Shown: in pieces, positions 25,629 to 34,110 of the stretch | Layout: the number at the start of each line of letters is the position of its first letter | How positions within the stretch are numbered: position 1 is the first letter of the stretch | From: an uncultured Erysipelotrichaceae bacterium | GTDB lineage: Bacteria > Bacillota_I > Bacilli_A > Erysipelotrichales > Erysipelotrichaceae | Direction: 5' to 3' | Assembly: GCA_944326795.1 (NCBI GenBank) | Contig: CALVFJ010000014.1 | Coordinates: 1 to 40,892, forward strand | Length of the DNA stretch: 40,892 bases | Notes under the pieces: generated by a model | Databases searched by the model: none | Told to the model about the DNA's origin: nothing | Seen by the model: only the letters and a program-made list of their open reading frames with translations | Made by a program: the position numbers and the translations under genes

Positions 25629-25950
25629 AATATGTTTCGCTTAATTCGATGTCAACGATATCTTTGATCTTAATGATCTTATCGACGATCTGAATGGTCT
25701 TGGAGCTGACAAGATCGATCTTAGCTACCATACCGCCAAGCTTTATATAATCTTCGCCATCAAAATAAATTATGTTAATGATATCATGGGGCTTTACCAT
25801 ATGAATTTTCCATTCTAGTTGGGCATATTCATCTTCCGAAAGGCTGCGACAAGATACAACGATCCTTTCTTCTTGACGCAGAAACTCTTGAAAGCCTTTT
25901 AAGGCATCAAAACTTAGAAAAAGCTTAGCACGTTGAACTTTATTGGGCAT
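25627..25950 (-). CDS. YolD-like protein (translesion polymerase accessory)
   Basis: This 107-residue protein resembles the YolD-like family (DUF1642-type small proteins paired with Y-family polymerases and proposed as a functional analogue of UmuD). Visible pieces are RAKLFLSFDALKGFQEFLRQEE near the N-terminus and the beta-rich middle IINIIYFDGEDYIKLGGMVAKIDLVSSKTIQI. Its start overlaps the 3' end of the polymerase gene by 11 bases, so the two are coupled. The pairing is the main reason for the call. Confidence 0.75.
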   Translation of the reverse strand: MPNKVQRAKLFLSFDALKGFQEFLRQEERIVVSCRSLSEDEYAQLEWKIHMVKPHDIINIIYFDGEDYIKLGGMVAKIDLVSSKTIQIVDKIIKIKDIVDIELSETY

Positions 25951-27199
25951 TATGGCCTCCTATCAGCTTATTTCGCTCTAAGGTGGTTGCTTTAGGCAAA
26001 AGATTCATGCCTTTGATGACGGCGCTTTTACCATAGCGTTTTTTGATCGTTGAAAGCGTGTGCTGAAGCTTTTTTTCTTCGGCCAAGGCTTCTGGATCAC
26101 AGAAAAGATCATATTGCTCAAATAATTCATCCTGAAGGTTGCCAAAAGCGATGGCCAAGCGGCGGATCTTATAAGAGGGATCGGTTATCCTTTTAAATAA
26201 GTTTATGAATTCATGGGTCATCAGCTGACAAGAGTTGGTGGTGGATGTTAGCTTGCACGATCCTTGTGATCCTTTGCGGATATTTTGGGAATAGCCAACA
26301 TATAGGGCAATCTGGTTGCTGACCAAATGTTCATCACATAATCTTATTAGCGTTACTTCGATCATTTCTTTTAAAACCAGCATGGCTTCTTCATAGCTAT
26401 AATCTTCGAACAAGACCTGAGAGTGGCTGATAGAATTGCTTTTAGGACGGTAGCGCTTGATGTCTTGGATCGTGGTAGGTTCAACGCCCCAGGCATGATC
26501 GATCATATATTCGGCATTGATGCCAAATTCTTTATATAAGATATGTTCAGGATAATGCGCCAGATCATACATGTCTTTGATGCCAAGCTTATGCAAGCGA
26601 GCTGTGATGCCCTGACCGATATGCCAAAAATCAGTAAGCGGCTGATGGTGCCATAAGGTTGCTTTATAGATATCTTCATCTAAGAATGCTAAGTTATCTT
26701 TGGTGTGTTTAGCACTGATATCCAGGGCTAATTTGGTTAGATAAAGATTGGTACCAATACCGGCGGCCGCGGTTATGCCGATGCTTTCTTTGACATCGTT
26801 GATGATCTTCTTAGCTAATTCTTTTGGACTTAATTGATAAAGATGCAGATAGCTGGTAATATCAAGGAAGCATTCATCGATGGAATAAACATGGATATCA
26901 GCGGCACTGACATATTTTAGATAGATGCCATATATCTTGGCCGAATATTCCATATATTTTTTCATCCTTGGTTTGGCGATGATATAATCGATCGAATCTG
27001 GTATCTCAAAAAGCCGACAGCGATTTTTGATGCCTTGGGCCTTTAATTTGGGAGAAATTGCTAGGCATATGGCGCCTTTGCCTCTTGAGGGATCGGCTAC
27101 TACTAGATCAACCTTAAAAGGATCAAGCCCGCGCTCTACGCATTCAACCGAGGCATAGAAGGTCTTGAGGTCGATGCATAAATATCTTTTATCTTCCAT
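25940..27199 (-). CDS. Y-family DNA polymerase (UmuC/UvrX type)
   Basis: This 419-residue error-prone polymerase belongs to the Y family, which copies past damaged bases. Catalytic carboxylates are visible in YLCIDLKTFYASVE (first Asp) and YSIDECFLDIT (Asp-Glu). The finger region CLAISPKLKAQGIKNRCRLFEIP and the little-finger part RYRPKSNSISHSQVLFEDY are of the UmuC/UvrX type rather than housekeeping DinB. An AAAGGAGC ribosome binding site (27209-27216, minus) lies upstream, and the leader is only about 15 bases long. The promoter overlaps one arm of a perfect inverted repeat, and the divergent gene encodes a LexA-like repressor; damage-induced expression is inferred. Confidence 0.92.
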   Translation of the reverse strand: MEDKRYLCIDLKTFYASVECVERGLDPFKVDLVVADPSRGKGAICLAISPKLKAQGIKNRCRLFEIPDSIDYIIAKPRMKKYMEYSAKIYGIYLKYVSAADIHVYSIDECFLDITSYLHLYQLSPKELAKKIINDVKESIGITAAAGIGTNLYLTKLALDISAKHTKDNLAFLDEDIYKATLWHHQPLTDFWHIGQGITARLHKLGIKDMYDLAHYPEHILYKEFGINAEYMIDHAWGVEPTTIQDIKRYRPKSNSISHSQVLFEDYSYEEAMLVLKEMIEVTLIRLCDEHLVSNQIALYVGYSQNIRKGSQGSCKLTSTTNSCQLMTHEFINLFKRITDPSYKIRRLAIAFGNLQDELFEQYDLFCDPEALAEEKKLQHTLSTIKKRYGKSAVIKGMNLLPKATTLERNKLIGGHNAQ

Positions 27200-27221
27200 A
27201 AGTTCATGCTCCTTTAGGCAT

Positions 27222-27250
27222 ATTATATGCTAAAAAGTTTCTTAAAACAA
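27222..27250 (-). promoter_or_regulatory. Promoter of the polymerase-YolD operon
   Basis: On the minus strand TTGTTT (27245-27250) and a perfect TATAAT (27222-27227) are separated by exactly 17 bases. The left operator arm GTTTCTTA (27237-27244) fills part of this spacer, so a bound repressor would block the polymerase directly. Confidence 0.65.
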
Positions 27251-27264
27251 CCAAAATAAGAAAC
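27237..27264. promoter_or_regulatory. Perfect inverted repeat, candidate operator of the LexA/CI-like repressor
   Basis: GTTTCTTA (27237-27244) and TAAGAAAC (27257-27264) are perfect inverted copies with a 12-base AC-rich spacer. The repeat lies between two divergent genes and overlaps the polymerase promoter. A further half-site with one mismatch, TAGGAAAC (27318-27325), overlaps the likely start of the repressor transcript, which suggests autoregulation. Confidence 0.6.
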
Positions 27265-27307
27265 ATTTATTGAAATAATTTTAAATATTTCTTTTTTTAG
27301 CTGTATA

Positions 27308-27316
27308 TGTTATAAT
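27308..27316 (+). promoter_or_regulatory. Extended -10 promoter of the LexA/CI-like repressor gene
   Basis: TGTTATAAT (TATAAT at 27311-27316) lies 22 bases before the ATG. No good -35 is seen, so the extended -10 probably carries recognition. Confidence 0.6.
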
Positions 27317-27338
27317 TTAGGAAACTGGAGCAAACAAT

Positions 27339-27938
27339 ATGGATCTAAGGATAATTTTGCAAACATACAAAGATAAAAGCGGCTATAATAACGAGATGCT
27401 TGCCGAAAGATTAGGAGTAACCAAGTCCGCAGTTTCTAAATGGCTTTCTGGGCAAGTGAAAAAAGTTAAGCCGGAAACGATGGATAAGATCAGCGAGCTG
27501 GTTGGCTATGATATTGCACCAATCTTAAAAGGGCATGTCGTTAGCTTTAAAAAACCGATCCTAGGTTATGTCAAGGCGGGATATGATCTTTTTCGTGAGC
27601 AACAGTATCTTGGTTATGAAGAAGTGAATGCCAGCGAAAATCTGCAAGGCGATTATTTTTTGCAGGTCGTTGGTGATTCGATGATCGGTGATGGTATCAT
27701 GGAAGGATCGTTGGCTTATGTCAAGCAATGTTCACAGGTTGCAAATAACAGCATTGCTGTTGTAGCGATCGGCGATGATGAAGTTACGATCAAAAGGGTC
27801 ATCCAACGCCCAGAGGTATTTATCCTAGAGGCTTCTAATCCAAATGTCAAAGCTCGATATTTTACTTATGAAGAAGTTGAAAGCTTGCCAGTAAGGATCA
27901 TTGGCAAGGTATTATATGTAAAAACAAGCTTTGGATGA
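27339..27938 (+). CDS. LexA/CI-like self-cleaving repressor (XRE HTH + S24 peptidase)
   Basis: This 199-residue regulator joins an XRE-type helix-turn-helix (about 5-60, with MLAERLGVTKSAVSKWLSGQ) to an S24 peptidase domain (about 70-195). Self-cleavage residues are present: the scissile Ala80-Gly81 in YVKAGYD, Ser114 in VGDSMIGDGI and Lys152 in EVTIKRV. Such proteins cut themselves when RecA filaments form and so release their targets. The winged helix of true LexA is replaced by an XRE domain, as in phage CI-like repressors. It is divergent from the Y-family polymerase, and the shared region carries a perfect inverted repeat. Other targets are unknown. Confidence 0.9.
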   Translation: MDLRIILQTYKDKSGYNNEMLAERLGVTKSAVSKWLSGQVKKVKPETMDKISELVGYDIAPILKGHVVSFKKPILGYVKAGYDLFREQQYLGYEEVNASENLQGDYFLQVVGDSMIGDGIMEGSLAYVKQCSQVANNSIAVVAIGDDEVTIKRVIQRPEVFILEASNPNVKARYFTYEEVESLPVRIIGKVLYVKTSFG

Positions 27939-27960
27939 TGCTGTGAAAATCAGGGTGATA

Positions 27961-27974
27961 TGAAAACCTTTTCA
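27961..27974. promoter_or_regulatory. cre-like CcpA site upstream of ptsH
   Basis: TGAAAACCTTTTCA has perfect 6-bp arms and differs from the ideal cre core only in having CC instead of CG at the centre. It ends eight bases before the -35 of ptsH. The match is by eye. Confidence 0.45.
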
Positions 27975-27982
27975 ATTTAAAC

Positions 27983-28011
27983 TTGAATAATATGAATTAT
28001 TGCGTTAAAAT
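27983..28011 (+). promoter_or_regulatory. ptsH promoter
   Basis: TTGAAT (27983-27988) and TAAAAT (28006-28011) are spaced by 17 bases, about 42 bases before the ATG. GGGAGGATGA supplies the ribosome binding site. Confidence 0.65.
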
Positions 28012-28053
28012 ATCACTATACAAAGATATGGTTCTCGGGAGGATGATTAAAAA

Positions 28054-28320
28054 ATGAAACAAATTTCTGTATTAGTAATAGACCCAGTAGGATTACATGC
28101 TCGTCCAGCTACTGTCGCTGTTAATGCTGCTAGCAAGTTCAAGAGCGAAGTAAAAGTTGCATTTAAAGGCAGAACTGTTAACATGAAATCAATCATGGGT
28201 GTTATGTCTTTAGGAATTCCTACACAATCTGATATCACTATCACTTGTGAAGGTGAAGACGAAGAAGTTGCTATTAATACAATTGAAGAAGTTCTTCGTG
28301 CACAAAAAGTAATTGCATAA
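28054..28320 (+). CDS. ptsH: Phosphocarrier protein HPr
   Basis: HPr carries phosphate from enzyme I to sugar-specific enzymes II and, in Firmicutes, also signals carbon status. The 88-residue protein has the catalytic His15 in GLHARPA and the regulatory Ser46 in NMKSIMGVMSLG, target of HPr kinase; Ser46-phosphate is the CcpA co-repressor. The gene stands alone: enzyme I (ptsI), which often follows, is absent, and a terminator comes directly after. A cre-like site lies upstream of its promoter. Confidence 0.97.
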   Translation: MKQISVLVIDPVGLHARPATVAVNAASKFKSEVKVAFKGRTVNMKSIMGVMSLGIPTQSDITITCEGEDEEVAINTIEEVLRAQKVIA

Positions 28321-28333
28321 CAAAAATCAATTT

Positions 28334-28363
28334 GGCAGGAAGATAGGCTTCCTGTCTTTTTTT
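28334..28363 (+). terminator. Rho-independent terminator after ptsH
   Basis: GGCAGGAAG and CTTCCTGTC form a 9-bp stem with one G-T pair and a five-base loop, followed by seven Ts. Confidence 0.9.
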
Positions 28364-28386
28364 AGTTAAATTTTAGGGAGAAAATC

Positions 28387-30084
28387 ATGGAAATAAAAGA
28401 TAATTATCAAAGATGGTTAAACCATCCAAATTTGGATGCTGATCTGAAAAAAGAATTAGAAGCAATGGATGAAAAGCAGATCAATGATGCTTTTTATACC
28501 AATGTTGAATTTGGAACCGCTGGGATGCGCGGTGTCTTAGGGGCTGGAACGAACCGTATCAATATTCATACGATCAGAAAGGCAAATGAGGGGTTTGCCA
28601 AATATATCATGGATAATGGCAAGGAAGCATGTGATGCTGGTGTTGCCATTGGTTATGATAACCGTCATATGTCCAAAGAATTTGCTTTTGATAGTGCAAA
28701 GGTCTTAGCTAGTCATAATATTCGCTGCTATGTTTTTGAAAGCTTGCGTCCAACGCCAGAATTGAGCTTTGCGGTAAGAGAGCTAAAATGCTTTGGCGGT
28801 ATCATGATCACCGCTAGCCATAATCCTAAAGAATATAATGGCTATAAGCTGTATGATGAGAAAGGATGTCAATTGGTGCCACATCTGGCTGCTAAGGTCG
28901 TAGATAATGTTAATGCGATAAAAGATGAATTGGCGATCAATCCGGTATTGACCCCTGAACAGGAAGCTTTGATAACGGTCATTGGCAAAGATATCGATGA
29001 GAAATATTATGCTAAGGTCTTGAGCATTCAATTGAATCCAAATGTTGATAAGTCAAAAGTAAAATTTGTCTTTTCACCAGAGCATGGAACCAGTGCGATT
29101 CCGGTAAAGACATTATTTGAAAGAGTAGGATATCAATTGATCTGCGTTGAAGAACAAATGACTCCGGATCCTGATTTCTCTAATACGCCAACTCCTAATC
29201 CAGAAGAAAGAAAAGCATATGATCTAGCTTTAGAATATGCTAAAAAATATGATGCCAATGTTATCTTGGTATGTGACCCAGATGCTGATAGGATGGGGGT
29301 TGCGGTCAAAGATAAAGATGAGCTGCATGTATTGACCGGCAATCAATCAGGTGCAGTATTGATCGAGTATATCTTCTCGCAGTTGAAAAAACAAGGCAAG
29401 ATGCCAGCTAATGCGGTCATGTTCAATACGGTAGTTACTGGTGATCTAGGGGAAAAGATTGCTGATAGCTATGGGGTAGAAACGGAAAAGACCTTGACAG
29501 GCTTCAAATTTATTGGTGAAAAAGTAGCAAAATATGAAGTTAATCATGAAAAAGAATATGTTTTCGGTTATGAAGAAAGCTATGGTTCTTTGATCAGTCC
29601 GTTTGTTCGTGATAAAGATGCTCCACAAGCATGTTTGATGTTGGCAGAAGCTGCCTGCTATTACAATGAACAAGGCAAGACCTTATGGGATGTCTTGAAT
29701 GAATTGTACGCTAAATTAGGCTATTATGATGAATCGCAAACTTCTATTTCTTTAGCGGGCGAAGAAGGTGCTAAAAAGATCAAAGCTATCATTGCTAAGT
29801 TACGAGCTGAGCGTTTGAGCACAATTGCTGATGCTAAGGTTGTCGCATGGGAAGATTATGGTACATGCGAAAAGATGAAAGATGGCAAACTGGAAGAATT
29901 AACAGGCTTTACCAAGAGCGAAGTGCTTAAATATTATCTTGATGATGGTTCTTGGATCGCAATTAGGCCTAGCGGAACCGAGCCTAAGATGAAGATCTAC
30001 TACTGTGTCAAAGGTACTTCAACTGCTGACGCCAAAGCTAAAGCTGCGGTTTATCAGCAAGCTATGAAAGAAATTACAGCATAA
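28387..30084 (+). CDS. Phosphoglucomutase/phosphomannomutase (alpha-D-phosphohexomutase)
   Basis: This 565-residue alpha-D-phosphohexomutase interconverts sugar 1- and 6-phosphates. All four family sites are visible: the phosphoserine loop TASHNPKEYNG (Ser144), the metal loop DPDADRMGV, the sugar-binding loop GYEESYGS, and the phosphate-binding RPSGTEPK near the C-terminus. Length fits the PgcA/PgmA group of Firmicutes. The enzyme would feed glucose-1-phosphate from the glycogen phosphorylase encoded downstream into glycolysis. A ribosome binding site TTAGGGAGA precedes the ATG. It lies behind the ptsH terminator, so read-through or an unseen promoter is needed. Confidence 0.93.
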   Translation: MEIKDNYQRWLNHPNLDADLKKELEAMDEKQINDAFYTNVEFGTAGMRGVLGAGTNRINIHTIRKANEGFAKYIMDNGKEACDAGVAIGYDNRHMSKEFAFDSAKVLASHNIRCYVFESLRPTPELSFAVRELKCFGGIMITASHNPKEYNGYKLYDEKGCQLVPHLAAKVVDNVNAIKDELAINPVLTPEQEALITVIGKDIDEKYYAKVLSIQLNPNVDKSKVKFVFSPEHGTSAIPVKTLFERVGYQLICVEEQMTPDPDFSNTPTPNPEERKAYDLALEYAKKYDANVILVCDPDADRMGVAVKDKDELHVLTGNQSGAVLIEYIFSQLKKQGKMPANAVMFNTVVTGDLGEKIADSYGVETEKTLTGFKFIGEKVAKYEVNHEKEYVFGYEESYGSLISPFVRDKDAPQACLMLAEAACYYNEQGKTLWDVLNELYAKLGYYDESQTSISLAGEEGAKKIKAIIAKLRAERLSTIADAKVVAWEDYGTCEKMKDGKLEELTGFTKSEVLKYYLDDGSWIAIRPSGTEPKMKIYYCVKGTSTADAKAKAAVYQQAMKEITA

Positions 30085-30085
30085 T

Positions 30086-30115
30086 AAAAAATGGATCATT
30101 TCGATCCATTTTTTT
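30086..30115. terminator. Bidirectional rho-independent terminator
   Basis: AAAAAATGGATC and GATCCATTTTTT pair as a 12-bp stem around ATTTC. Both strands have a T run after the stem, so it can end the mutase transcript and the converging minus-strand unit. Confidence 0.88.
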
Positions 30116-30547
30116 CTTCCCACTCTTTTTTAAGATTGCATACTGCATGATATTTTCAAAAATTGATGTTCTATCTTTGGCGTTGATGAAAGTGATAAAT
30201 TCTTTGAAAAGCCCTCTTGGCGCATGCCTAATTTTTGACATAATTTTTGAGAAGCAAGGTTATCTTCTTTGACATAAGCGTAGATACGACGAATATTTCA
30301 ATGTTTGAACAAATGATCCATATAAGCATAGGCTGCTTCATAAGCGTAGCCTTTTTTGCTATGTTCATTCAGCAGATTCCAACAAATGCCGAACGTGTCA
30401 TTGTTACGTTCACCAAAAAGATGGCTGATAAATTCATCATTTTCTTTAAGACATATCGCTATTAGTTTGTTTTCTTAGCAATTGATCATAAGCTTCATTG
30501 ATGTTATTGAGCTTTAAGCGTGAGCTATAGATATTGATATCATTCAT
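30096..30547 (-). pseudogene. Decayed GNAT acetyltransferase gene
   Basis: Read on the minus strand, this region encodes pieces of a RimJ/RimL-type GNAT N-acetyltransferase split over three frames. An N-terminal piece (MNDINIYSSRLKLNNINEAY...) stops early. A second piece holds KLIAICLKENDEFIS, then ERNNDTFGICWNLLNEHSKKGYAYEAAYAYMDHLFKH, an in-frame TGA, then NIRRIYAYVKEDNLASQKLCQKLGMRQEG. After another shift come FKEFITFINAKD and finally KKEWEEKNGSK. This makes about three frameshifts and one nonsense codon, so it is not functional. The start overlaps the stop of the preceding intact GNAT gene, and its end falls inside the bidirectional terminator. Confidence 0.85.
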
Positions 30548-31050
30548 TTATTTAGCTCCTTTTGCATGATCACGATAGTGTATTGTGGCTGGATGGATTC
30601 ACATCCAGTAGGAAGAAAACCATTTTTTTGCCAGAAAGCTTTGCTTTGAAGGTTAGTTTTTACATAGCCAAGACGGATACGGTCATATCCAGCTTGCTTG
30701 ATAAAGTCACAGGTTTCACGGATGATATTAGAACCGATGCCTTTATTTTGGCTTTTCTTGGCAACCATGAATAAGCCGATGAACGCGGTATGTCGATCGG
30801 GATAATTGAAGATCAGATCCATGATAGCTATCATGACATCATCCTGGAAAAAGCCCAGAAAATATTTGTCGTCATAAGTAGTGTTGGGCGGTAAGGCCTT
30901 AAGGTCTTCCGCAATGCTTTGATAGCTGACCATTGGCGGACAGTGCTGGTAAAATAAGGTGTTTTGTTTGGCTAATTCATAGATCATCGTAATATCATCA
31001 GGTGTCAATGTTCTAACATGATGACTAGTAGAAAGTTTTTGTATCTGCAT
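30544..31050 (-). CDS. GNAT family N-acetyltransferase
   Basis: This 168-residue GNAT enzyme transfers an acetyl group from acetyl-CoA to an amine. Seen are the N-terminal strand HHVRTLTPDDITMIYELAKQN, FIGLFMVAKKSQNKGIGSNII carrying the pyrophosphate-binding QxxGxG-like loop, and YVKTNLQSKAFWQKNGF, a common GNAT C-terminal motif. The substrate is unknown. An AAGGAGA ribosome binding site precedes the ATG; it lies nine bases after the beta-galactosidase gene and so is probably in the same operon. Its stop overlaps the start of a second, broken GNAT gene. Confidence 0.87.
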   Translation of the reverse strand: MQIQKLSTSHHVRTLTPDDITMIYELAKQNTLFYQHCPPMVSYQSIAEDLKALPPNTTYDDKYFLGFFQDDVMIAIMDLIFNYPDRHTAFIGLFMVAKKSQNKGIGSNIIRETCDFIKQAGYDRIRLGYVKTNLQSKAFWQKNGFLPTGCESIQPQYTIVIMQKELNK

Positions 31051-31059
31051 ATAATCTCC

Positions 31060-34000
31060 TTAATCAAAAGTGATCAAAGTTTCGAAAGTATAGTATTTAT
31101 CTTGTTTGATGATGTATTTATCTAGAGGTTCAACATCTAAGCTAGCATTGCCTAAGCCGCGGCTATAAAGATCAAGATTGACGATGACATAGTCTTTAGG
31201 ACTTAGTTCTTGGAAGTGGCTTGCTTGGGTGATATCCATATCATCGTAGCGGGTAACCTGAATGTTCATCGGCTGCAACATGGAAAAGTTGATATTACCG
31301 ATATTTAGATAACGTACTTCGCTTTTATAGTTTGAGGTCTGAGGCTTTAAATATTTGGTGTTGAAATATTCATCGATCGTTTCGGTATAAACATTTAGCT
31401 TAGCACTAGTGTTGCGGTCGACAAAGTTTTCAAATGGTCCTTTGCCATAGTAAGTTAAGGTCTCAATGCTTTGGTCTAGTTTCATGGTCAAACCGATATT
31501 GGCCACTTCACCGATCTTGTCGATGCCAGGAACAAAAAGTTTGGAGGTGATCTTTAACTGATTGCCACTGGTTTCAAAACTAAGTTCAAAAGGGGCTTCT
31601 AAAATTTTGATCGTACCTTTTAAGGTTAATTTGTTTTCTTGTTGTTTATAACTGGTGATATCGAGCTTTAGATCAGCAAGTTCGGGGATGAAAAGCGGAT
31701 CGTTATCGACCGGAGCACGATAAAGGTCGAATGTTAGATCGCTGATATGCATATCGTGATAAGCAATATCGATGGTATCGTCATAAGTTATCTGAATGTC
31801 AGATGATATTCCGGCGGTAAATTGGGGATAAGCATATTCGTTCATGATCTGTTGTTCAAAAGCGATTTCATCTTGATCATCAAAAGCTTGGATGGTTATG
31901 ATCAGTTCTTGATCCGTTGAAGGGATATCAAGATCGATGGTTGCTAATTTTCCTGGATCGATCGTTAAGGCAAAAGTATCTTGTTTGATGATCTGCTCGC
32001 CAATTTGGTAACTAAGGGTAAAGGATATATCGCTAAGGTCGCGACTATGGAAAAGATTGGTGATGGTCAAGCTGCTATCTGTGAATTCAAAATGAATATC
32101 TTGGTAAACTTTTTTTACCTCATAGCTTTCTGCTTGCCAGCTACGATCAGCGTTCAATATGCCGTTGCCGCAGAAATCACCATCATTTAATGGTTGGTCC
32201 CAATCATCCCCATAACCAAAATAATCGTCGGTGAGGATGCTTTGATCGATCATATCCCAGATAAAACCGCCAACCAAGCCTTCTTCTTGGTAATAAAGAT
32301 CGAAATATTCTTGCAGATTACCGACGGCATTGCCCATGGCATGCGCGAATTCTTGCTGGACAAAAGGAATATCATATTCTTTGTTGGCTTGCTTGACTTG
32401 TTCCAAGGAATAGTATTGGCTGCTAGCAATATCGACCATGGAAGTTTCACGGCTATCCTGCGTACGATTATCACGTTCATACATTCGTAAGCGACTAGGG
32501 TCTTTGGCAAGGATCCAACGAGAATTGTTGTACATGCCGTAGTTGTCATCCAACGGATATTCCTGATAGGTTGATTCATTGCCTAGGGAGTAGATGATGA
32601 CAGAAGGATGGTTTAGATCGCGTTCGACCATATTTTTGGTACGGTCTAATAATAAAGGATTAAAGATGGGGTTGTTGGCTGGCATCGATAATACCTGTTC
32701 GCCTAGATGACTTTCGATATTGGCTTCATCAATGACGTATAAGCCTAGCTCATCAGCAAGATCATAAGTGATCTTGGCGTTAGGGTAATGAGCCATCCTG
32801 AAGGCGTTGATATTTAATTGCTTCATCGTGGTCAAATCATAGATGATCTGCTCATTGGTTAGATATCTGCCGCCTTCTAGGCTGGTTTCGGTGCGATTGA
32901 TACCTTTGAACATGATCGGGATGCCATTGATATAAACGTTATTTTCATCAAAGGTAATATTGCGAAGGCCAATATTTATCATGGTAGCTTCGGTTGGTTG
33001 ATCATCATTTGTGGTTTTTACGATCAAATGATATAGGTAAGGGTGATCATAATCCCATAGCGAAGGCTCAAAAATGGTAATGCTTGATCCTTGACCGATC
33101 AGCTTTTGGTCGTGGTCATATAAACTAATCTGAATCTTAGTAGGGTCTAAAGCGTTAACGGTGGTATTTAAGGTCACGCTGCCATCATCATTAAAAACTT
33201 GGGTCGTTTCGATGTCTTCTAGATAGTTTTTTGGATGAGTGATGATCTGGACATCACGATAGATGCCATAAGTGCGAATGCTGTCTTGATTTTCAAAATA
33301 AGAAGCATCAGCATATTTCATGACCTCAACGGCTATCGTGTTGGTGCCTTCATGAATAAATGCGCTAATATCAAAGACAGCGTTGCAGGTCGAATCTTCG
33401 CTGTAGCCAACAAAGCTGCCGTTGACATAGACATAAAAAGCTCCTAAAACTCCTTCAAAAGACAGCTGGGTAACATCTAGCAGGTAGTCAGATGGTATAT
33501 CAATGGTTTTTTTATAATGCATGACATAATTCGAAGCGGTTGCAGCGGTAGGCAGCCCATCCCATCCATATTGGATCTGTTCATAATTCAGCCAAGGATA
33601 AGTGCTGTTGACATATAACGGTTCTTCAAATAAAAAATTGCCATCTTCATCTTTGATGGTTTGGATAGTGCTAGGAACATCGATCGTTACAAAATTACTG
33701 GTATCCCAATCTTCATAGCGTTGGGTATGGTCAACTCCTTGCAAAGGAAAAAGCCGTTGTGCAAGCGGCGTATATAAAAATTGCCATGATCCATCTAAAG
33801 AAATGATCCTTGAAGAAATGCTGTGATCGATATCATCAAGAGCGCTTTTTTGCGCTAGATAAGCCGTTTCTTCATCTTGAAAGGGATAGAAGCTAGCTTT
33901 AGGTTCCAAACGATTTATTTGATAGATATCATAGCGATCAAACCATTCTTCATTGGCGTAGGCCATCGTTGAAGCTTTATATGCAATGACAGGTTCTGTT

Positions 34001-34089
34001 TCTGATGTATCTTTTAATAAATTGGGGGTATTAGGGGTGCATCCGCTAAGAAATATCAGCAGATAAATCACGATCGATAATTTATGCAT
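31060..34089 (-). CDS. Lipoprotein beta-galactosidase, glycoside hydrolase family 2
   Basis: This 1009-residue GH2 enzyme resembles LacZ. It has the jelly-roll sugar-binding domain (about 65-280, WQFLYTP and the YVNGSFVGYSEDS strand), an immunoglobulin-like domain, the TIM barrel with the acid/base Glu in SLGNESTYQ (about 505) and the nucleophile Glu in FVQQEFAHAMGN (about 579), and a C-terminal beta-galactosidase small-chain domain (GKGPFENFVDR, ITQASHFQEL). Unusually, it begins MHKLSIVIYLLIFLSGC, a lipoprotein signal with cysteine after LSG, so it is probably anchored on the cell surface. GGAGG lies seven bases before the ATG. Action on lactose or host and dietary galactosides outside the cell is inferred. 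Confidence 0.9.
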   Translation of the reverse strand: MHKLSIVIYLLIFLSGCTPNTPNLLKDTSETEPVIAYKASTMAYANEEWFDRYDIYQINRLEPKASFYPFQDEETAYLAQKSALDDIDHSISSRIISLDGSWQFLYTPLAQRLFPLQGVDHTQRYEDWDTSNFVTIDVPSTIQTIKDEDGNFLFEEPLYVNSTYPWLNYEQIQYGWDGLPTAATASNYVMHYKKTIDIPSDYLLDVTQLSFEGVLGAFYVYVNGSFVGYSEDSTCNAVFDISAFIHEGTNTIAVEVMKYADASYFENQDSIRTYGIYRDVQIITHPKNYLEDIETTQVFNDDGSVTLNTTVNALDPTKIQISLYDHDQKLIGQGSSITIFEPSLWDYDHPYLYHLIVKTTNDDQPTEATMINIGLRNITFDENNVYINGIPIMFKGINRTETSLEGGRYLTNEQIIYDLTTMKQLNINAFRMAHYPNAKITYDLADELGLYVIDEANIESHLGEQVLSMPANNPIFNPLLLDRTKNMVERDLNHPSVIIYSLGNESTYQEYPLDDNYGMYNNSRWILAKDPSRLRMYERDNRTQDSRETSMVDIASSQYYSLEQVKQANKEYDIPFVQQEFAHAMGNAVGNLQEYFDLYYQEEGLVGGFIWDMIDQSILTDDYFGYGDDWDQPLNDGDFCGNGILNADRSWQAESYEVKKVYQDIHFEFTDSSLTITNLFHSRDLSDISFTLSYQIGEQIIKQDTFALTIDPGKLATIDLDIPSTDQELIITIQAFDDQDEIAFEQQIMNEYAYPQFTAGISSDIQITYDDTIDIAYHDMHISDLTFDLYRAPVDNDPLFIPELADLKLDITSYKQQENKLTLKGTIKILEAPFELSFETSGNQLKITSKLFVPGIDKIGEVANIGLTMKLDQSIETLTYYGKGPFENFVDRNTSAKLNVYTETIDEYFNTKYLKPQTSNYKSEVRYLNIGNINFSMLQPMNIQVTRYDDMDITQASHFQELSPKDYVIVNLDLYSRGLGNASLDVEPLDKYIIKQDKYYTFETLITFD

Positions 34090-34110
34090 GTTTATTCCTC
34101 CATTGGCTAT

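Noticed and set aside
27287..27294. Third half-site ATTTCTTT in the repressor promoter region.
   Set aside because: It matches only six of eight bases in a T-rich stretch, so chance is likely.
30247..30465. A 72-codon open frame on the plus strand.
   Set aside because: It lies opposite the decayed GNAT gene, has no ribosome binding site and resembles no protein family. The minus strand explains the region better.
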